Below, piece by piece: positions 1 through 13,705 of a DNA stretch of 64,000 nt. The stretch lies in contig CAVPUE010000009.1 of NCBI GenBank assembly GCA_963708895.1, positions 186,001 through 250,000 of the forward strand, written 5' to 3'. The position numbers and the translations under genes are program-made. This DNA comes from Bacillus_BD sp963708895. Its GTDB lineage: Bacteria; Bacillota; Bacilli; Bacillales; Cytobacillaceae. Positions within the stretch are counted from its first letter, which is position 1. Every line of letters starts with the position of its first letter. The notes under the pieces are model-generated. The model made no database searches, was not told the DNA's origin, and saw only the letters and a list, made by a program, of their open reading frames with translations.

Positions 1-1120
<1,120 letters not shown>

Positions 1121-1200
1121 TATGTAATAAACGTATCTATACGTATTATTTCTTCTTCAACATTATCTAGTTTTGAGGGAACAACTCTCAAATTAAATAG

Positions 1201-1316
<116 letters not shown>

Positions 1317-1327
1317 TTTTATATATT

Positions 1328-1403
1328 GGAGGATTAGCTCAGCTGGGAGAGCATCTGCCTTACAAGCAGAGGGTCGGCGGTTCGAGCCCGTCATCCTCCA
1401 CCA
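1328..1403 (+). tRNA. tRNA-Val (anticodon TAC)
   Basis: The sequence folds as a full cloverleaf with a GGAGGAT/ATCCTCC acceptor stem, the anticodon loop TTACAA giving UAC, the T arm GGTTCGAGCC, and an encoded CCA end. It is the first of nine tRNA genes in the same order as B. subtilis trnJ. Confidence 0.97.
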
Positions 1404-1427
1404 TAATTGGTCAAAGACAAATTTAAT

Positions 1428-1501
<74 letters not shown>

Positions 1502-1503
<2 letters not shown>

Positions 1504-1534
1504 TGTTTCATCATCCTGAAGAGGATGAAACATG
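1502..1534 (+). repeat. Perfect inverted repeat in tRNA-Thr/tRNA-Lys spacer
   Basis: The 11-base arm CATGTTTCATC (1502-1512) pairs exactly with GATGAAACATG (1524-1534) around an 11-base loop. The first two bases of the left arm belong to the CCA end of tRNA-Thr. A smaller palindrome, CAAAAGCTTTTG, follows at 1545-1556. There is only a short A-run after the hairpin and no T-run, so it does not look like an intrinsic terminator; a tRNA-processing or stability role is possible. Confidence 0.7.
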
Positions 1535-1604
1535 CGAAAAAAGCCAAAAGCTTTTGCAGCACACGACTACTATCTAAATTCAAGGTAAAGAATTAATTAA
1601 ATAC

Positions 1605-1680
1605 GAGCCATTAGCTCAGTTGGTAGAGCATCTGACTTTTAATCAGAGGGTCGCAGGTTCGAATCCTGCATGGCTCACCA
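1605..1680 (+). tRNA. tRNA-Lys (anticodon TTT)
   Basis: Complete cloverleaf: acceptor stem GAGCCAT/ATGGCTC, anticodon UUU in CTTTTAA, T arm GGTTCGAATCC and encoded CCA. It is third in the cluster, matching B. subtilis trnJ order. Confidence 0.97.
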
Positions 1681-1683
1681 TTT

Positions 1684-1768
1684 GCGGGTGTGGCGGAATT
1701 GGCAGACGCACTAGACTTAGGATCTAGCGCCGCAAGGCGTGGGGGTTCGACTCCCTTCACCCGCACCA
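1684..1768 (+). tRNA. tRNA-Leu (anticodon TAG)
   Basis: Class II tRNA with a long variable arm (CGCCGCAAGGCG), acceptor stem GCGGGTG/CACCCGC with encoded CCA, and anticodon UAG in CTTAGGA. Only three bases separate it from tRNA-Lys. Confidence 0.97.
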
Positions 1769-1793
1769 ATTATTTTCAAACGAAATTTTAAAC

Positions 1794-1868
1794 GCGGAAG
1801 TAGTTCAGTGGTAGAACACCACCTTGCCAAGGTGGGGGTCGCGGGTTCGAATCCCGTCTTCCGCTCCA
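1794..1868 (+). tRNA. tRNA-Gly (anticodon GCC)
   Basis: Cloverleaf with the acceptor stem GCGGAAG/CTTCCGC, discriminator T, encoded CCA and anticodon GCC in the loop CTTGCCAA. The length of 75 bases is normal for tRNA-Gly. Confidence 0.97.
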
Positions 1869-1875
1869 AATTTAT

Positions 1876-1961
1876 GCCGGGGTGGCGGAACTGGCAGACG
1901 CACAGGACTTAAAATCCTGCGGTAGGTGACTACCGTACCGGTTCGATTCCGGTTCTCGGCA
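1876..1961 (+). tRNA. tRNA-Leu (anticodon TAA), no encoded CCA
   Basis: Class II tRNA with anticodon UAA and a long variable arm (GGTAGGTGACTACC). The acceptor stem GCCGGGG pairs with TCTCGGC using two G-U wobbles. After the discriminator A the sequence continues TTA instead of CCA, so CCA must be added after transcription. The other eight tRNA genes here all encode CCA. Confidence 0.93.
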
Positions 1962-1984
1962 TTATCAATTAACATTATAAATAT

Positions 1985-2061
1985 GCGCCCTTAGTTCAGC
2001 TGGATAGAATATTTGACTACGAATCAAAAGGTCGGGAGTTCGAATCTCTCAGGGCGCACCA
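1985..2061 (+). tRNA. tRNA-Arg (anticodon ACG)
   Basis: Cloverleaf with the acceptor stem GCGCCCT/AGGGCGC, encoded CCA and anticodon ACG in CTACGAA; the wobble A is expected to become inosine. The D stem uses a G-U closing pair. It is seventh in the cluster, as in B. subtilis trnJ. Confidence 0.95.
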
Positions 2062-2068
2062 TTAAAAT

Positions 2069-2145
2069 CGGGAAGTAGCTCAGCTTGGTAGAGCACTTGG
2101 TTTGGGACCAAGGGGTCGCAGGTTCGAATCCTGTCTTCCCGACCA
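2069..2145 (+). tRNA. tRNA-Pro (anticodon TGG)
   Basis: Cloverleaf with the acceptor stem CGGGAAG/CTTCCCG, anticodon UGG in TTTGGGA, and encoded CCA. It is eighth in the cluster. Confidence 0.97.
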
Positions 2146-2161
2146 TGATTTACTTATATTT

Positions 2162-2237
2162 GGGGCATTAGCTCAGCTGGGAGAGCGCCTGCCTTGCACG
2201 CAGGAGGTCAGCGGTTCGATCCCGCTATCCTCCACCA
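2162..2237 (+). tRNA. tRNA-Ala (anticodon TGC), acceptor stem mismatch
   Basis: The anticodon UGC, the D, anticodon and T arms and the encoded CCA are all standard for tRNA-Ala. The acceptor stem is odd: GGGGCAT faces ATCCTCC, which keeps the G3-U70 identity pair for alanyl-tRNA synthetase but leaves a C-C mismatch at pair 5-68. The 3' strand is identical to that of the tRNA-Val in this cluster, so it may have been copied or misassembled. It is the last tRNA before the promoter of the next rRNA operon. Confidence 0.88.
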
Positions 2238-2252
2238 AATTTAAATTTTATA

Positions 2253-2281
2253 TTGACAAATTATTCTTGATTTGTTATTAT
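2253..2281 (+). promoter_or_regulatory. rRNA operon promoter (SigA type)
   Basis: A consensus -35 TTGACA (2253-2258) and -10 TATTAT (2276-2281) are 17 bases apart, about 140 bases before the 16S start. This spacing and the position after tRNA-Ala match the internal rrnW promoter of B. subtilis. Confidence 0.85.
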
Positions 2282-2311
2282 ATAAAAGTCGCTTCTGAGC
2301 GACAGAAAAAT

Positions 2312-2324
2312 TGCTCTTTGAAAA
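2312..2324 (+). promoter_or_regulatory. boxA antitermination element in 16S leader
   Basis: The sequence TGCTCTTTGAAAA resembles the boxA found in Bacillus rRNA leaders, bound by NusB/NusE to prevent early termination. A second copy, TGTTCTTTGAAAA, lies before the 23S at 4068-4080. The bases from here to about 2350 are also largely complementary to 4011-4040 after the 16S and form the processing stem. Confidence 0.75.
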
Positions 2325-2419
2325 CTAAACAAACAAAAACGTCAACGTTAATTCAAGTTACTATATGTAACAAAACTAGTTGCTTAATTGCAACAAACTT
2401 TTATGAGCTATTCAAACAC

Positions 2420-3981
<1,562 letters not shown>

Positions 3982-4067
3982 TAACGGAACATCTCTTAGG
4001 AGATGACATTAACTTGACGCTTTTTGTTTGTTTAGTTTTGAGGGAGCAATTCTCTCAAGAAAGTATT

Positions 4068-4080
4068 GTTCTTTGAAAAC
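4068..4080 (+). promoter_or_regulatory. boxA element in 16S-23S spacer
   Basis: TGTTCTTTGAAAA repeats the leader boxA before the 23S gene. The 168-base spacer carries no tRNA genes. The following ACTGGATAATG is complementary to the segment after the 23S near 7120-7135 and would form the 23S precursor stem. Confidence 0.7.
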
Positions 4081-4141
4081 TGGATAATGTAATGAAGAAA
4101 CCAAGAAATAACCAAGTAAACACCATATTTACTTTTTAACT

Positions 4142-7078
<2,937 letters not shown>

Positions 7079-7164
7079 TATGTAATAGAACGATAATCGT
7101 TTATACGTATTATTTCTTCTTCAACATTATCCAGTTTTGAGAGAACAACTCTCAAATTAAATAG

Positions 7165-7279
<115 letters not shown>

Positions 7280-7282
7280 AAC

Positions 7283-7316
7283 TAAGAGTATCCATAATGG
7301 GTACTCTTTTTTATTT
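7283..7316 (+). terminator. rRNA operon terminator
   Basis: The inverted repeat AAGAGTATCC/GGGTACTCTT with a 5-base loop is followed by a T-rich tract, a typical intrinsic terminator four bases after the 5S gene. Confidence 0.88.
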
Positions 7317-7424
7317 TGCCATTTTTTTATTATAGGCCCTTCTGAATGAATATAAAGTGATGTTATTATTCCTAAACGGGTTTGAGAAACTAAAAAAATG
7401 GCAAAATTAGTAGAGTCTGATTAT

Positions 7425-7474
7425 TTGCATGTGATGAGGTGAATCATGTATAATTAAAGTCAAATATAGTCAAA
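7425..7474 (+). promoter_or_regulatory. ctsR operon promoter and CtsR operator
   Basis: A SigA-like promoter is seen with -35 TTGCAT (7425-7430), an 18-base spacer and -10 TATAAT (7449-7454). Directly after it lies the direct repeat AGTCAAA-TAT-AGTCAAA (7458-7474), the heptamer pattern bound by CtsR. The operator overlaps the expected transcription start, so CtsR would autorepress the operon and release it on heat or protein stress. Confidence 0.88.
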
Positions 7475-7494
7475 GTCAGAGGGGAGGAAGCTTG

Positions 7495-7956
7495 GTGAGA
7501 AACATCTCAGATATTATTGAAAACTACTTAAAACAAGTCCTTGAGATGAGTGAAAAAAAGGTAGTAGAAATCAAACGTAATGAAATTGCTGATAAATTCC
7601 AATGCGTTCCTTCACAGATAAACTATGTGATTAATACCCGTTTTACAATAGAAAAAGGATACGTAGTTGAAAGTAAACGTGGGGGCGGTGGATATATCCG
7701 TATTATGAAGGTATATTCCTATGACCATGCACATTTAATTGATCAAATCATAACGATTATTGGTAATAAGGTTACGCAAAGTAATGCAGAAGACGTTATC
7801 TTCCGTTTAGTAGATGAAGAAGTTATTTCGAAACGTGAAGCAAGAATCATGTTAAGTGTAATTGACCGTTCTGTTTTGTATATAGAGCTTCCACATCGTG
7901 ATGAACTCAGAGCAAGAATGCTGAAGGCTATGCTTCAAACATTAAAATATAAGTAA
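7495..7956 (+). CDS. ctsR: Transcriptional repressor CtsR
   Basis: CtsR represses class III heat-shock genes (clp operons) by binding the AGTCAAA direct repeat just upstream. The 153-residue protein has the N-terminal winged helix-turn-helix with FQCVPSQINYVINTRF and the glycine-rich wing RGGGGYIRI at about residues 60-70 that acts as the heat sensor in B. subtilis. The C-terminal half is the dimer and McsB-recognition domain, ending DELRARMLKAML. I chose GTG at 7495, seven bases after GGAGG; TTG at 7492 is possible but too close. It is first gene of ctsR-mcsA-mcsB-clpC, with mcsA 22 bases downstream. Confidence 0.96.
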   Translation: MRNISDIIENYLKQVLEMSEKKVVEIKRNEIADKFQCVPSQINYVINTRFTIEKGYVVESKRGGGGYIRIMKVYSYDHAHLIDQIITIIGNKVTQSNAEDVIFRLVDEEVISKREARIMLSVIDRSVLYIELPHRDELRARMLKAMLQTLKYK

Positions 7957-7978
7957 TAAGGCTAAAAGAGGTGACTTT

Positions 7979-8524
7979 ATGATATGTCAGGAATGTAATA
8001 AACGTCCTGCAACTCTACATTTTACAAAGATTATTAACGGAGAAAAAGAACAGTTTCACTTTTGCGAGCAATGTGCACAAGAAAAAGGTGAATTATATAT
8101 GTTCAATAATACTTCCGGTTTTTCAATAAATAATTTATTGGCTGGTTTATTTAATATAGATCCTTCTATCCAACAACATCAAGACCCCTTTGAGAAGCAA
8201 GAAGTTCTTCAATGTGACCATTGTTCTATGACTTTTAACCAATTTTTAAAAGTAGGTAGATTTGGGTGCTCACATTGTTATACAGCATTTAAAGATGAAT
8301 TAACCCCAATCTTTAAACGATTACATGGTGGAAATTGGTCACATCATGGGAAAATTCCAAAGCGTATCGGTGGAACTATGCATATTAAGAAGAATATTGA
8401 GGATTTGAAGATGCAACTACAGCAGTTGATTGTGGCTGAGGAGTTTGAAAAGGCTGCTCTTGTAAGAGATGAAATTCGCCTACTAGATCAAAAACTAGAC
8501 AATGCTAGTGGGGGAGGGAATTAA
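7979..8524 (+). CDS. mcsA: McsA, zinc-finger activator of McsB arginine kinase
   Basis: McsA activates the protein arginine kinase McsB and helps it inactivate CtsR. The 181-residue protein has paired CXXC zinc-binding motifs: CQEC (residues 3-6) with CEQC, and CDHC with CSHC in the middle. A C-terminal UVR motif (EEFEKAALVRDEIRLL) can interact with ClpC. The gene overlaps no neighbour; its stop lies one base before the mcsB start, and GGGGGAGGG at its own 3' end serves as the mcsB ribosome binding site, suggesting coupled translation. Confidence 0.95.
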   Translation: MICQECNKRPATLHFTKIINGEKEQFHFCEQCAQEKGELYMFNNTSGFSINNLLAGLFNIDPSIQQHQDPFEKQEVLQCDHCSMTFNQFLKVGRFGCSHCYTAFKDELTPIFKRLHGGNWSHHGKIPKRIGGTMHIKKNIEDLKMQLQQLIVAEEFEKAALVRDEIRLLDQKLDNASGGGN

Positions 8525-8525
8525 C

Positions 8526-9587
8526 ATGTCATTAGATAGATTTCTTAATCAAGCAGTTAGTTCATGGATGAGCGAAGAAGGTCCTGATTCTGATATTGTC
8601 TTAAGTTCAAGAATTAGATTGGCAAGAAATATTGACCAGTTTCAATTTTCCTTTCTTAATTCAAGTGAAGAGGCATTAAAAGTGATTGAAACGGTAAAAA
8701 GCCGCATTAAGAAAGGCTCATTCGCAAATACAGGAAATATGGATTTGTTAATGATGGATGAATTACAGCCACTTCAAAAAAGAATCTTGGTTGAAAAACA
8801 CCTCATTAGTCCCCATTTAGCTGAAAATGCAAATCATGGTGCTTGTTTATTATCAGAAAATGAGGAAATAAGTATTATGATCAATGAAGAAGATCATATA
8901 CGAATTCAATGCCTATATCCTGGGTTACAATTGCTTGAAGCATTAAATACTGCTTTTCAAATAGATGATTGGTTAGAAGAAGAAATTAATTACGCATTTG
9001 ATGAAAAGGTTGGATATTTAACTAGTTGCCCAACCAATGTTGGAACAGGGCTTCGTGCTTCTGTTATGCTTCATCTACCTGGTCTTGTGATGACTCAACA
9101 ATTAAATAGAATTATTCCAGCAATTAATCAACTTGGGTTAGTTGTTAGAGGAATTTATGGTGAAGGTAGCGAAGCTTTAGGTAACATCTTTCAAATATCC
9201 AATCAGATTACCTTAGGTAAATCAGAGCAGGATATTGTGGAAGATTTAAAAAGCGTAGTAGGTCAAATTGTTTCACAAGAGAGATCGGTTCGTGATACAT
9301 TAGTAAAAACTTCAAATATTCAACTTGAAGATCGAGTCTATCGTTCTTTTGGTGTTTTAACAAATAGCCGGATTATTGAAACAAAAGAGGCGGCTAAGTG
9401 CTTATCAGATGTTAGACTTGGCATTGATATTGGCTATATCAAAGATATTCCTCGTAACATTTTGAATGAATTGATGATATTAACCCAGCCTGGATTTTTA
9501 CAACAATATGCCGGTGGTCCATTAAGACCGAATGAACGGGATATTCGTCGGGCTTCATTAATTAGAGAAAGACTTAAAATGGAATAA
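8526..9587 (+). CDS. mcsB: Protein arginine kinase McsB
   Basis: McsB phosphorylates arginines on CtsR and on misfolded proteins, marking them for the ClpCP protease. The 353-residue protein shows the phosphagen-kinase fold: SSRIRLARN near residue 25 for nucleotide binding, SENEEISIMINEEDHIRI, and CPTNVGTGLRAS around residue 167 at the active site. The C-terminal RPNERDIRR is the phosphoarginine-pocket motif known in Bacillus McsB. ATG at 8526 matches the family start; an upstream in-frame start at 8502 would add eight unsupported residues inside mcsA. Confidence 0.96.
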   Translation: MSLDRFLNQAVSSWMSEEGPDSDIVLSSRIRLARNIDQFQFSFLNSSEEALKVIETVKSRIKKGSFANTGNMDLLMMDELQPLQKRILVEKHLISPHLAENANHGACLLSENEEISIMINEEDHIRIQCLYPGLQLLEALNTAFQIDDWLEEEINYAFDEKVGYLTSCPTNVGTGLRASVMLHLPGLVMTQQLNRIIPAINQLGLVVRGIYGEGSEALGNIFQISNQITLGKSEQDIVEDLKSVVGQIVSQERSVRDTLVKTSNIQLEDRVYRSFGVLTNSRIIETKEAAKCLSDVRLGIDIGYIKDIPRNILNELMILTQPGFLQQYAGGPLRPNERDIRRASLIRERLKME

Positions 9588-9609
9588 TTAGAGTAGGGAG
9601 GAAGTGGAC

Positions 9610-12060
9610 ATGATGTTTGGACGATTTACAGAAAGAGCACAAAAGGTATTAGCGTTAGCCCAGGAGGAAGCCATTCGCTTAGGTCATAATAATATTGGTA
9701 CAGAGCACATTTTATTAGGCCTTGTACGTGAAGGTGAAGGAATTGCAGCGAAGGCATTATATGCTTTAGGCCTTAGCTCTGAGAAAATTCAAAAGGAAGT
9801 TGAAGATTTAATAGGAAGAGGTCAGGACACACCTGGTTCCATTCATTATACACCACGAGCTAAAAAGGTTACTGAGCTATCAATGGATGAAGCCCGTAAA
9901 CTAGGCCATTCCTATGTAGGAACAGAACATATTTTATTAGGCTTAATTCGCGAAGGAGAAGGCGTTGCTGCTAGAGTTCTAAATAACCTTGGTGTGAGCT
10001 TAAATAAAGCACGACAACAAGTATTACAACTTCTTGGTAGTAATGAATCCGGTGGCCATCAAGGTGGATCTACAGCCAATGCAAATACCCCTACTCTTGA
10101 TAGTCTTGCCCGTGATCTTACTGTCATTGCCCGTGAAGGAAGCTTAGATCCTGTCATCGGCCGTAGTAAAGAAATTCAACGTGTTATTGAAGTGTTAAGT
10201 CGCCGTACAAAAAATAACCCTGTACTAATTGGGGAACCTGGAGTAGGTAAAACAGCGATTGCTGAGGGACTTGCACAACAAATTGTTAATAATGAAGTAC
10301 CAGAAATATTACGAAATAAACGTGTTATGACATTAGATATGGGAACTGTCGTTGCAGGTACAAAATATCGTGGTGAATTTGAAGATCGTTTGAAAAAGGT
10401 AATGGATGAAATCCGCCAAGCAGGAAATATTATTTTATTTATTGATGAACTTCATACATTAATTGGTGCTGGTGGTGCTGAAGGTGCTATTGATGCATCC
10501 AATATTTTAAAACCATCTCTTGCTCGTGGTGAACTTCAATGTATTGGTGCCACTACATTAGATGAATATAGAAAATATATTGAAAAGGATGCTGCTTTAG
10601 AGAGACGTTTCCAACCAATTACGGTGGATGAACCTACTGCAGAAGAATCCGTCCAAATTCTAAAAGGTTTACGTGATCGCTATGAGGCCCATCATAGAGT
10701 GTCTATCACAGATGAAGCCATTGATGCGGCGGTTAAATTGTCTGATCGTTATATTTCAGACCGTTTCCTTCCTGACAAAGCGATTGATTTAATTGATGAG
10801 GCTGGTTCAAAGGTACGCCTTCGTTCTTATACAACGCCACCTGATTTAAAAGAATTGGAAGTTAAATTAGAAGAAATTCGTAAGGAAAAAGATGCTGCAG
10901 TTCAAAGCCAAGAGTTTGAAAAAGCTGCATCATTAAGAGATTCAGAACAACGTCTTCGCGAACAATTAGAGGAGACAAAGAAAGCATGGAAAGAGAAACA
11001 AGGACAAGAAAATAGTGAAGTAACGGTAGAGGATGTAGCTAGTGTTGTAGCTAGTTGGACTGGAATCCCAGTTTCAAAACTTGCCCAAACGGAAACAGAT
11101 AAACTGTTGAATTTAGAAGATCTTCTTCATAACCGTGTGATTGGTCAAGATGAAGCGGTTGTTGCGATTTCTAAAGCTGTTCGTCGGGCACGTGCCGGAT
11201 TAAAAGATCCAAAACGTCCGATTGGATCATTTATTTTCTTAGGCCCAACAGGGGTAGGAAAAACTGAATTGGCAAGAGCCTTAGCTGAAGCGATGTTTGG
11301 TGACGAAGATGCGATGATTCGTATTGATATGTCAGAGTACATGGAAAAACATTCAACATCTCGTTTAGTTGGTTCACCTCCAGGGTATGTAGGTTATGAA
11401 GAGGGTGGCCAGCTTACTGAAAAGGTAAGAAGAAAACCATATTCTGTTGTTTTACTAGATGAAATTGAAAAGGCACATCCAGATGTGTTTAATATCCTAC
11501 TACAAGTATTGGACGATGGAAGATTAACGGATTCAAAAGGAAGAACGGTTGACTTCCGTAACACTGTAGTGATTATGACTTCAAACGTAGGTGCAACAGC
11601 ACTAAAGCAAAATAAATACGTTGGATTCAATATTAATGATACCCAGCAAGAATATAAAGACATGAAAGGAAAAGTAATGGAGGAATTGAAAAAGGCTTTC
11701 CGCCCAGAATTCCTAAATCGTGTTGATGAGACCATTGTTTTCCATGCATTAGAGAAAAAACATTTGAAAGAGATTGTTGTTCTACTGGCTAATCAATTAA
11801 TCAAGCGATTAAAAGAGCAAGAGATTTCACTCGTACTTACCGAATCTGCTCTAGAGAAAATTTCAGTAGAAGGATACGATCCTGAATATGGAGCTAGACC
11901 GCTTCGTAGAGCCATTCAAAAGCATATTGAAGACCGTTTATCAGAAGAACTATTAAAAGGCACTGTTTTGACTGGTCAAAATGTAACAATCGATGTTGTT
12001 GATGATGAATTTGTCATCACTTCATCTGCAGTCACACCTGAGTCCCAGTTGCAAAATTAA
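9610..12060 (+). CDS. clpC: ATP-dependent Clp protease ATP-binding subunit ClpC
   Basis: ClpC is the AAA+ unfoldase that works with ClpP and adaptors such as McsB and MecA in general and stress proteolysis and competence control. The 816-residue protein has two N-terminal Clp repeats (residues 1-145; note the paired IGTEHILLGL and VGTEHILLGL), a first AAA domain with Walker A GEPGVGKTA, a middle coiled coil with the UVR-like segment EFEKAASLRDSEQRLREQ, and a second AAA domain with GPTGVGKTE. ATG 9610 has GGGAGG eight bases upstream; GTG 9604 is less likely. An intrinsic terminator follows. Confidence 0.97.
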   Translation: MMFGRFTERAQKVLALAQEEAIRLGHNNIGTEHILLGLVREGEGIAAKALYALGLSSEKIQKEVEDLIGRGQDTPGSIHYTPRAKKVTELSMDEARKLGHSYVGTEHILLGLIREGEGVAARVLNNLGVSLNKARQQVLQLLGSNESGGHQGGSTANANTPTLDSLARDLTVIAREGSLDPVIGRSKEIQRVIEVLSRRTKNNPVLIGEPGVGKTAIAEGLAQQIVNNEVPEILRNKRVMTLDMGTVVAGTKYRGEFEDRLKKVMDEIRQAGNIILFIDELHTLIGAGGAEGAIDASNILKPSLARGELQCIGATTLDEYRKYIEKDAALERRFQPITVDEPTAEESVQILKGLRDRYEAHHRVSITDEAIDAAVKLSDRYISDRFLPDKAIDLIDEAGSKVRLRSYTTPPDLKELEVKLEEIRKEKDAAVQSQEFEKAASLRDSEQRLREQLEETKKAWKEKQGQENSEVTVEDVASVVASWTGIPVSKLAQTETDKLLNLEDLLHNRVIGQDEAVVAISKAVRRARAGLKDPKRPIGSFIFLGPTGVGKTELARALAEAMFGDEDAMIRIDMSEYMEKHSTSRLVGSPPGYVGYEEGGQLTEKVRRKPYSVVLLDEIEKAHPDVFNILLQVLDDGRLTDSKGRTVDFRNTVVIMTSNVGATALKQNKYVGFNINDTQQEYKDMKGKVMEELKKAFRPEFLNRVDETIVFHALEKKHLKEIVVLLANQLIKRLKEQEISLVLTESALEKISVEGYDPEYGARPLRRAIQKHIEDRLSEELLKGTVLTGQNVTIDVVDDEFVITSSAVTPESQLQN

Positions 12061-12107
12061 GCTGTCATTTATAAGGTTTGAAAGTTAAACTGGAATGTCT
12101 TAACTTC

Positions 12108-12144
12108 AAAGGGGTACACTAATCTATCGTGTACTCCTTTTTAT
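12108..12144 (+). terminator. clpC operon terminator
   Basis: The stem GGGGTACAC/GTGTACTCC around a short loop is followed by a T-run, ending the ctsR operon 48 bases after the clpC stop. The 180 bases between it and radA contain only a possible -10 TATAAT at 12191-12196 with a poor -35. Confidence 0.85.
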
Positions 12145-12324
12145 TAACTAAAAGACTTGTAATTATGTCATGTTTCGGGTCCTAAAGGAGTATAATATAC
12201 TTTCAGTAAGACTCTTTTCTCACGTTTTGATCTCTTTTGGAGAAAAAGATGATTGACCTTCGTTTTCACTACAAACTTTACGAAACGACCTTCAACATAA
12301 AAACATAAAGAAAGTGATGAAGAA

Positions 12325-13702
12325 ATGGCAAAAAGAAAATCAAAATTTATGTGTCAAGATTGTGGCTATGAATCTCCGAAATGGATGGGAAAATGTCCAG
12401 GTTGTGGGGCATGGAATAAAATGGTCGAAGAAGTAGAGAAAGCACCAACTAGAAAAGGTGCTTTTGCACATACTGAAGCAACTGCTGTGGCTGCGAAACC
12501 AATGCGTATTACAGATGTTGAGATTGTCAATGAGGCAAGAATTTATACAGATTCAAGGGAGTTGGATCGTGTATTAGGTGGAGGAATTGTAAGAGGATCA
12601 CTCGTCCTTATTGGAGGAGATCCAGGAATCGGAAAGTCTACCCTATTGTTACAAGTTTCTTCTCAATTGGCTAATAAAAAACACTCGGTACTTTATATTT
12701 CCGGAGAGGAATCATTAAGACAAACAAAACTTAGAGCCGAGAGATTAGATGTGACATCTGATCAATTAATGGTGTATGCAGAAACAAACTTAGAAGAAAT
12801 TAGTTTAACCATTGAATCGACAAAGCCAGAGTTTGTCATTATTGATTCAATACAGACGATTTTTCATCCTGAAGTCACTTCAGCACCAGGAAGTGTTTCT
12901 CAAGTTCGTGAATGTACAGCAGAGCTGATGAGGATTGCAAAGACAAAGGGAATAGCGATTTTTATTGTAGGCCATGTAACAAAGGAAGGGTCTATTGCAG
13001 GTCCCCGTATATTAGAACATATGGTAGATACCGTCTTATACTTTGAAGGTGAACGACATCATACATATCGTATTCTACGTGCAGTAAAAAATCGTTTTGG
13101 CTCCACAAATGAGATGGGGATTTTTGAAATGAGGGAAACAGGATTAGAAGAAGTTGAAAATCCCATCTGAAATGTTCTTGGAGGAACGTTCTCAAGGTGC
13201 TGCAGGTTCAACAGTAGTTGCTTCAATGGAGGGAACAAGACCAGTGCTTGTAGAAATACAGGCTTTGATTTCACCGACAAGTTTTGGTAATCCTCGGCGT
13301 ATGGCTACAGGAATAGACCATAATCGAGTGCCTCTCATCATGGCTGTTTTGGAAAAAAGGGTAGGGATGTTACTCCAAAATCAGGATGCTTATTTAAAAG
13401 TGGCGGGTGGGGTCAAATTAGATGAGCCTGCGATTGATTTAGCGATAGCGATAAGTATTGCTTCCAGCTTTCTTGATAAACCAACAAAGGCAACGGATTG
13501 TATTATTGGTGAAGTTGGTTTAACGGGTGAAGTCAGAAGGGTTTCAAGAATTGAACAGCGAGTGCAAGAGGCAGAAAAGCTAGGATTTGAACGAATTATC
13601 TTACCTGCTAATAACTTAGGTGGTTGGACAGCGCCAAAGGGAATCCAATTAATTGGAGTAGCTTCTGTAAAGGAAGCACTACAAGCTTCATTAGGAGGGT
13701 AA
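12325..13702 (+). pseudogene. radA: DNA repair protein RadA/Sms, frame broken by one extra base
   Basis: RadA is a RecA-like ATPase that helps recombination intermediates branch-migrate. The first frame (12325-13170) holds the C4 zinc finger (CQDC near residue 10, CPGC near 25), Walker A GGDPGIGKST, and the RadA motif KNRFG. It stops at TGA right after NPI. The rest, from SEMFLEERSQG on, is intact in the +1 frame to 13702 and forms the Lon-like C-terminal domain. Removing one base at 13164-13165 (CCCATCT) restores a 458-codon frame, exactly the B. subtilis length. A sequencing or assembly error is more likely than real loss; programmed shifting at CCC-A is possible but has no precedent I know of. 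Confidence 0.93.
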
Positions 13703-13705
13703 AGC

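Noticed and set aside
12172..12196. SigB promoter before radA (GTTTCG with GGAGTAT)
   Set aside because: The -10 part does not match GGGTAT and the spacing is uncertain, so I do not call it.
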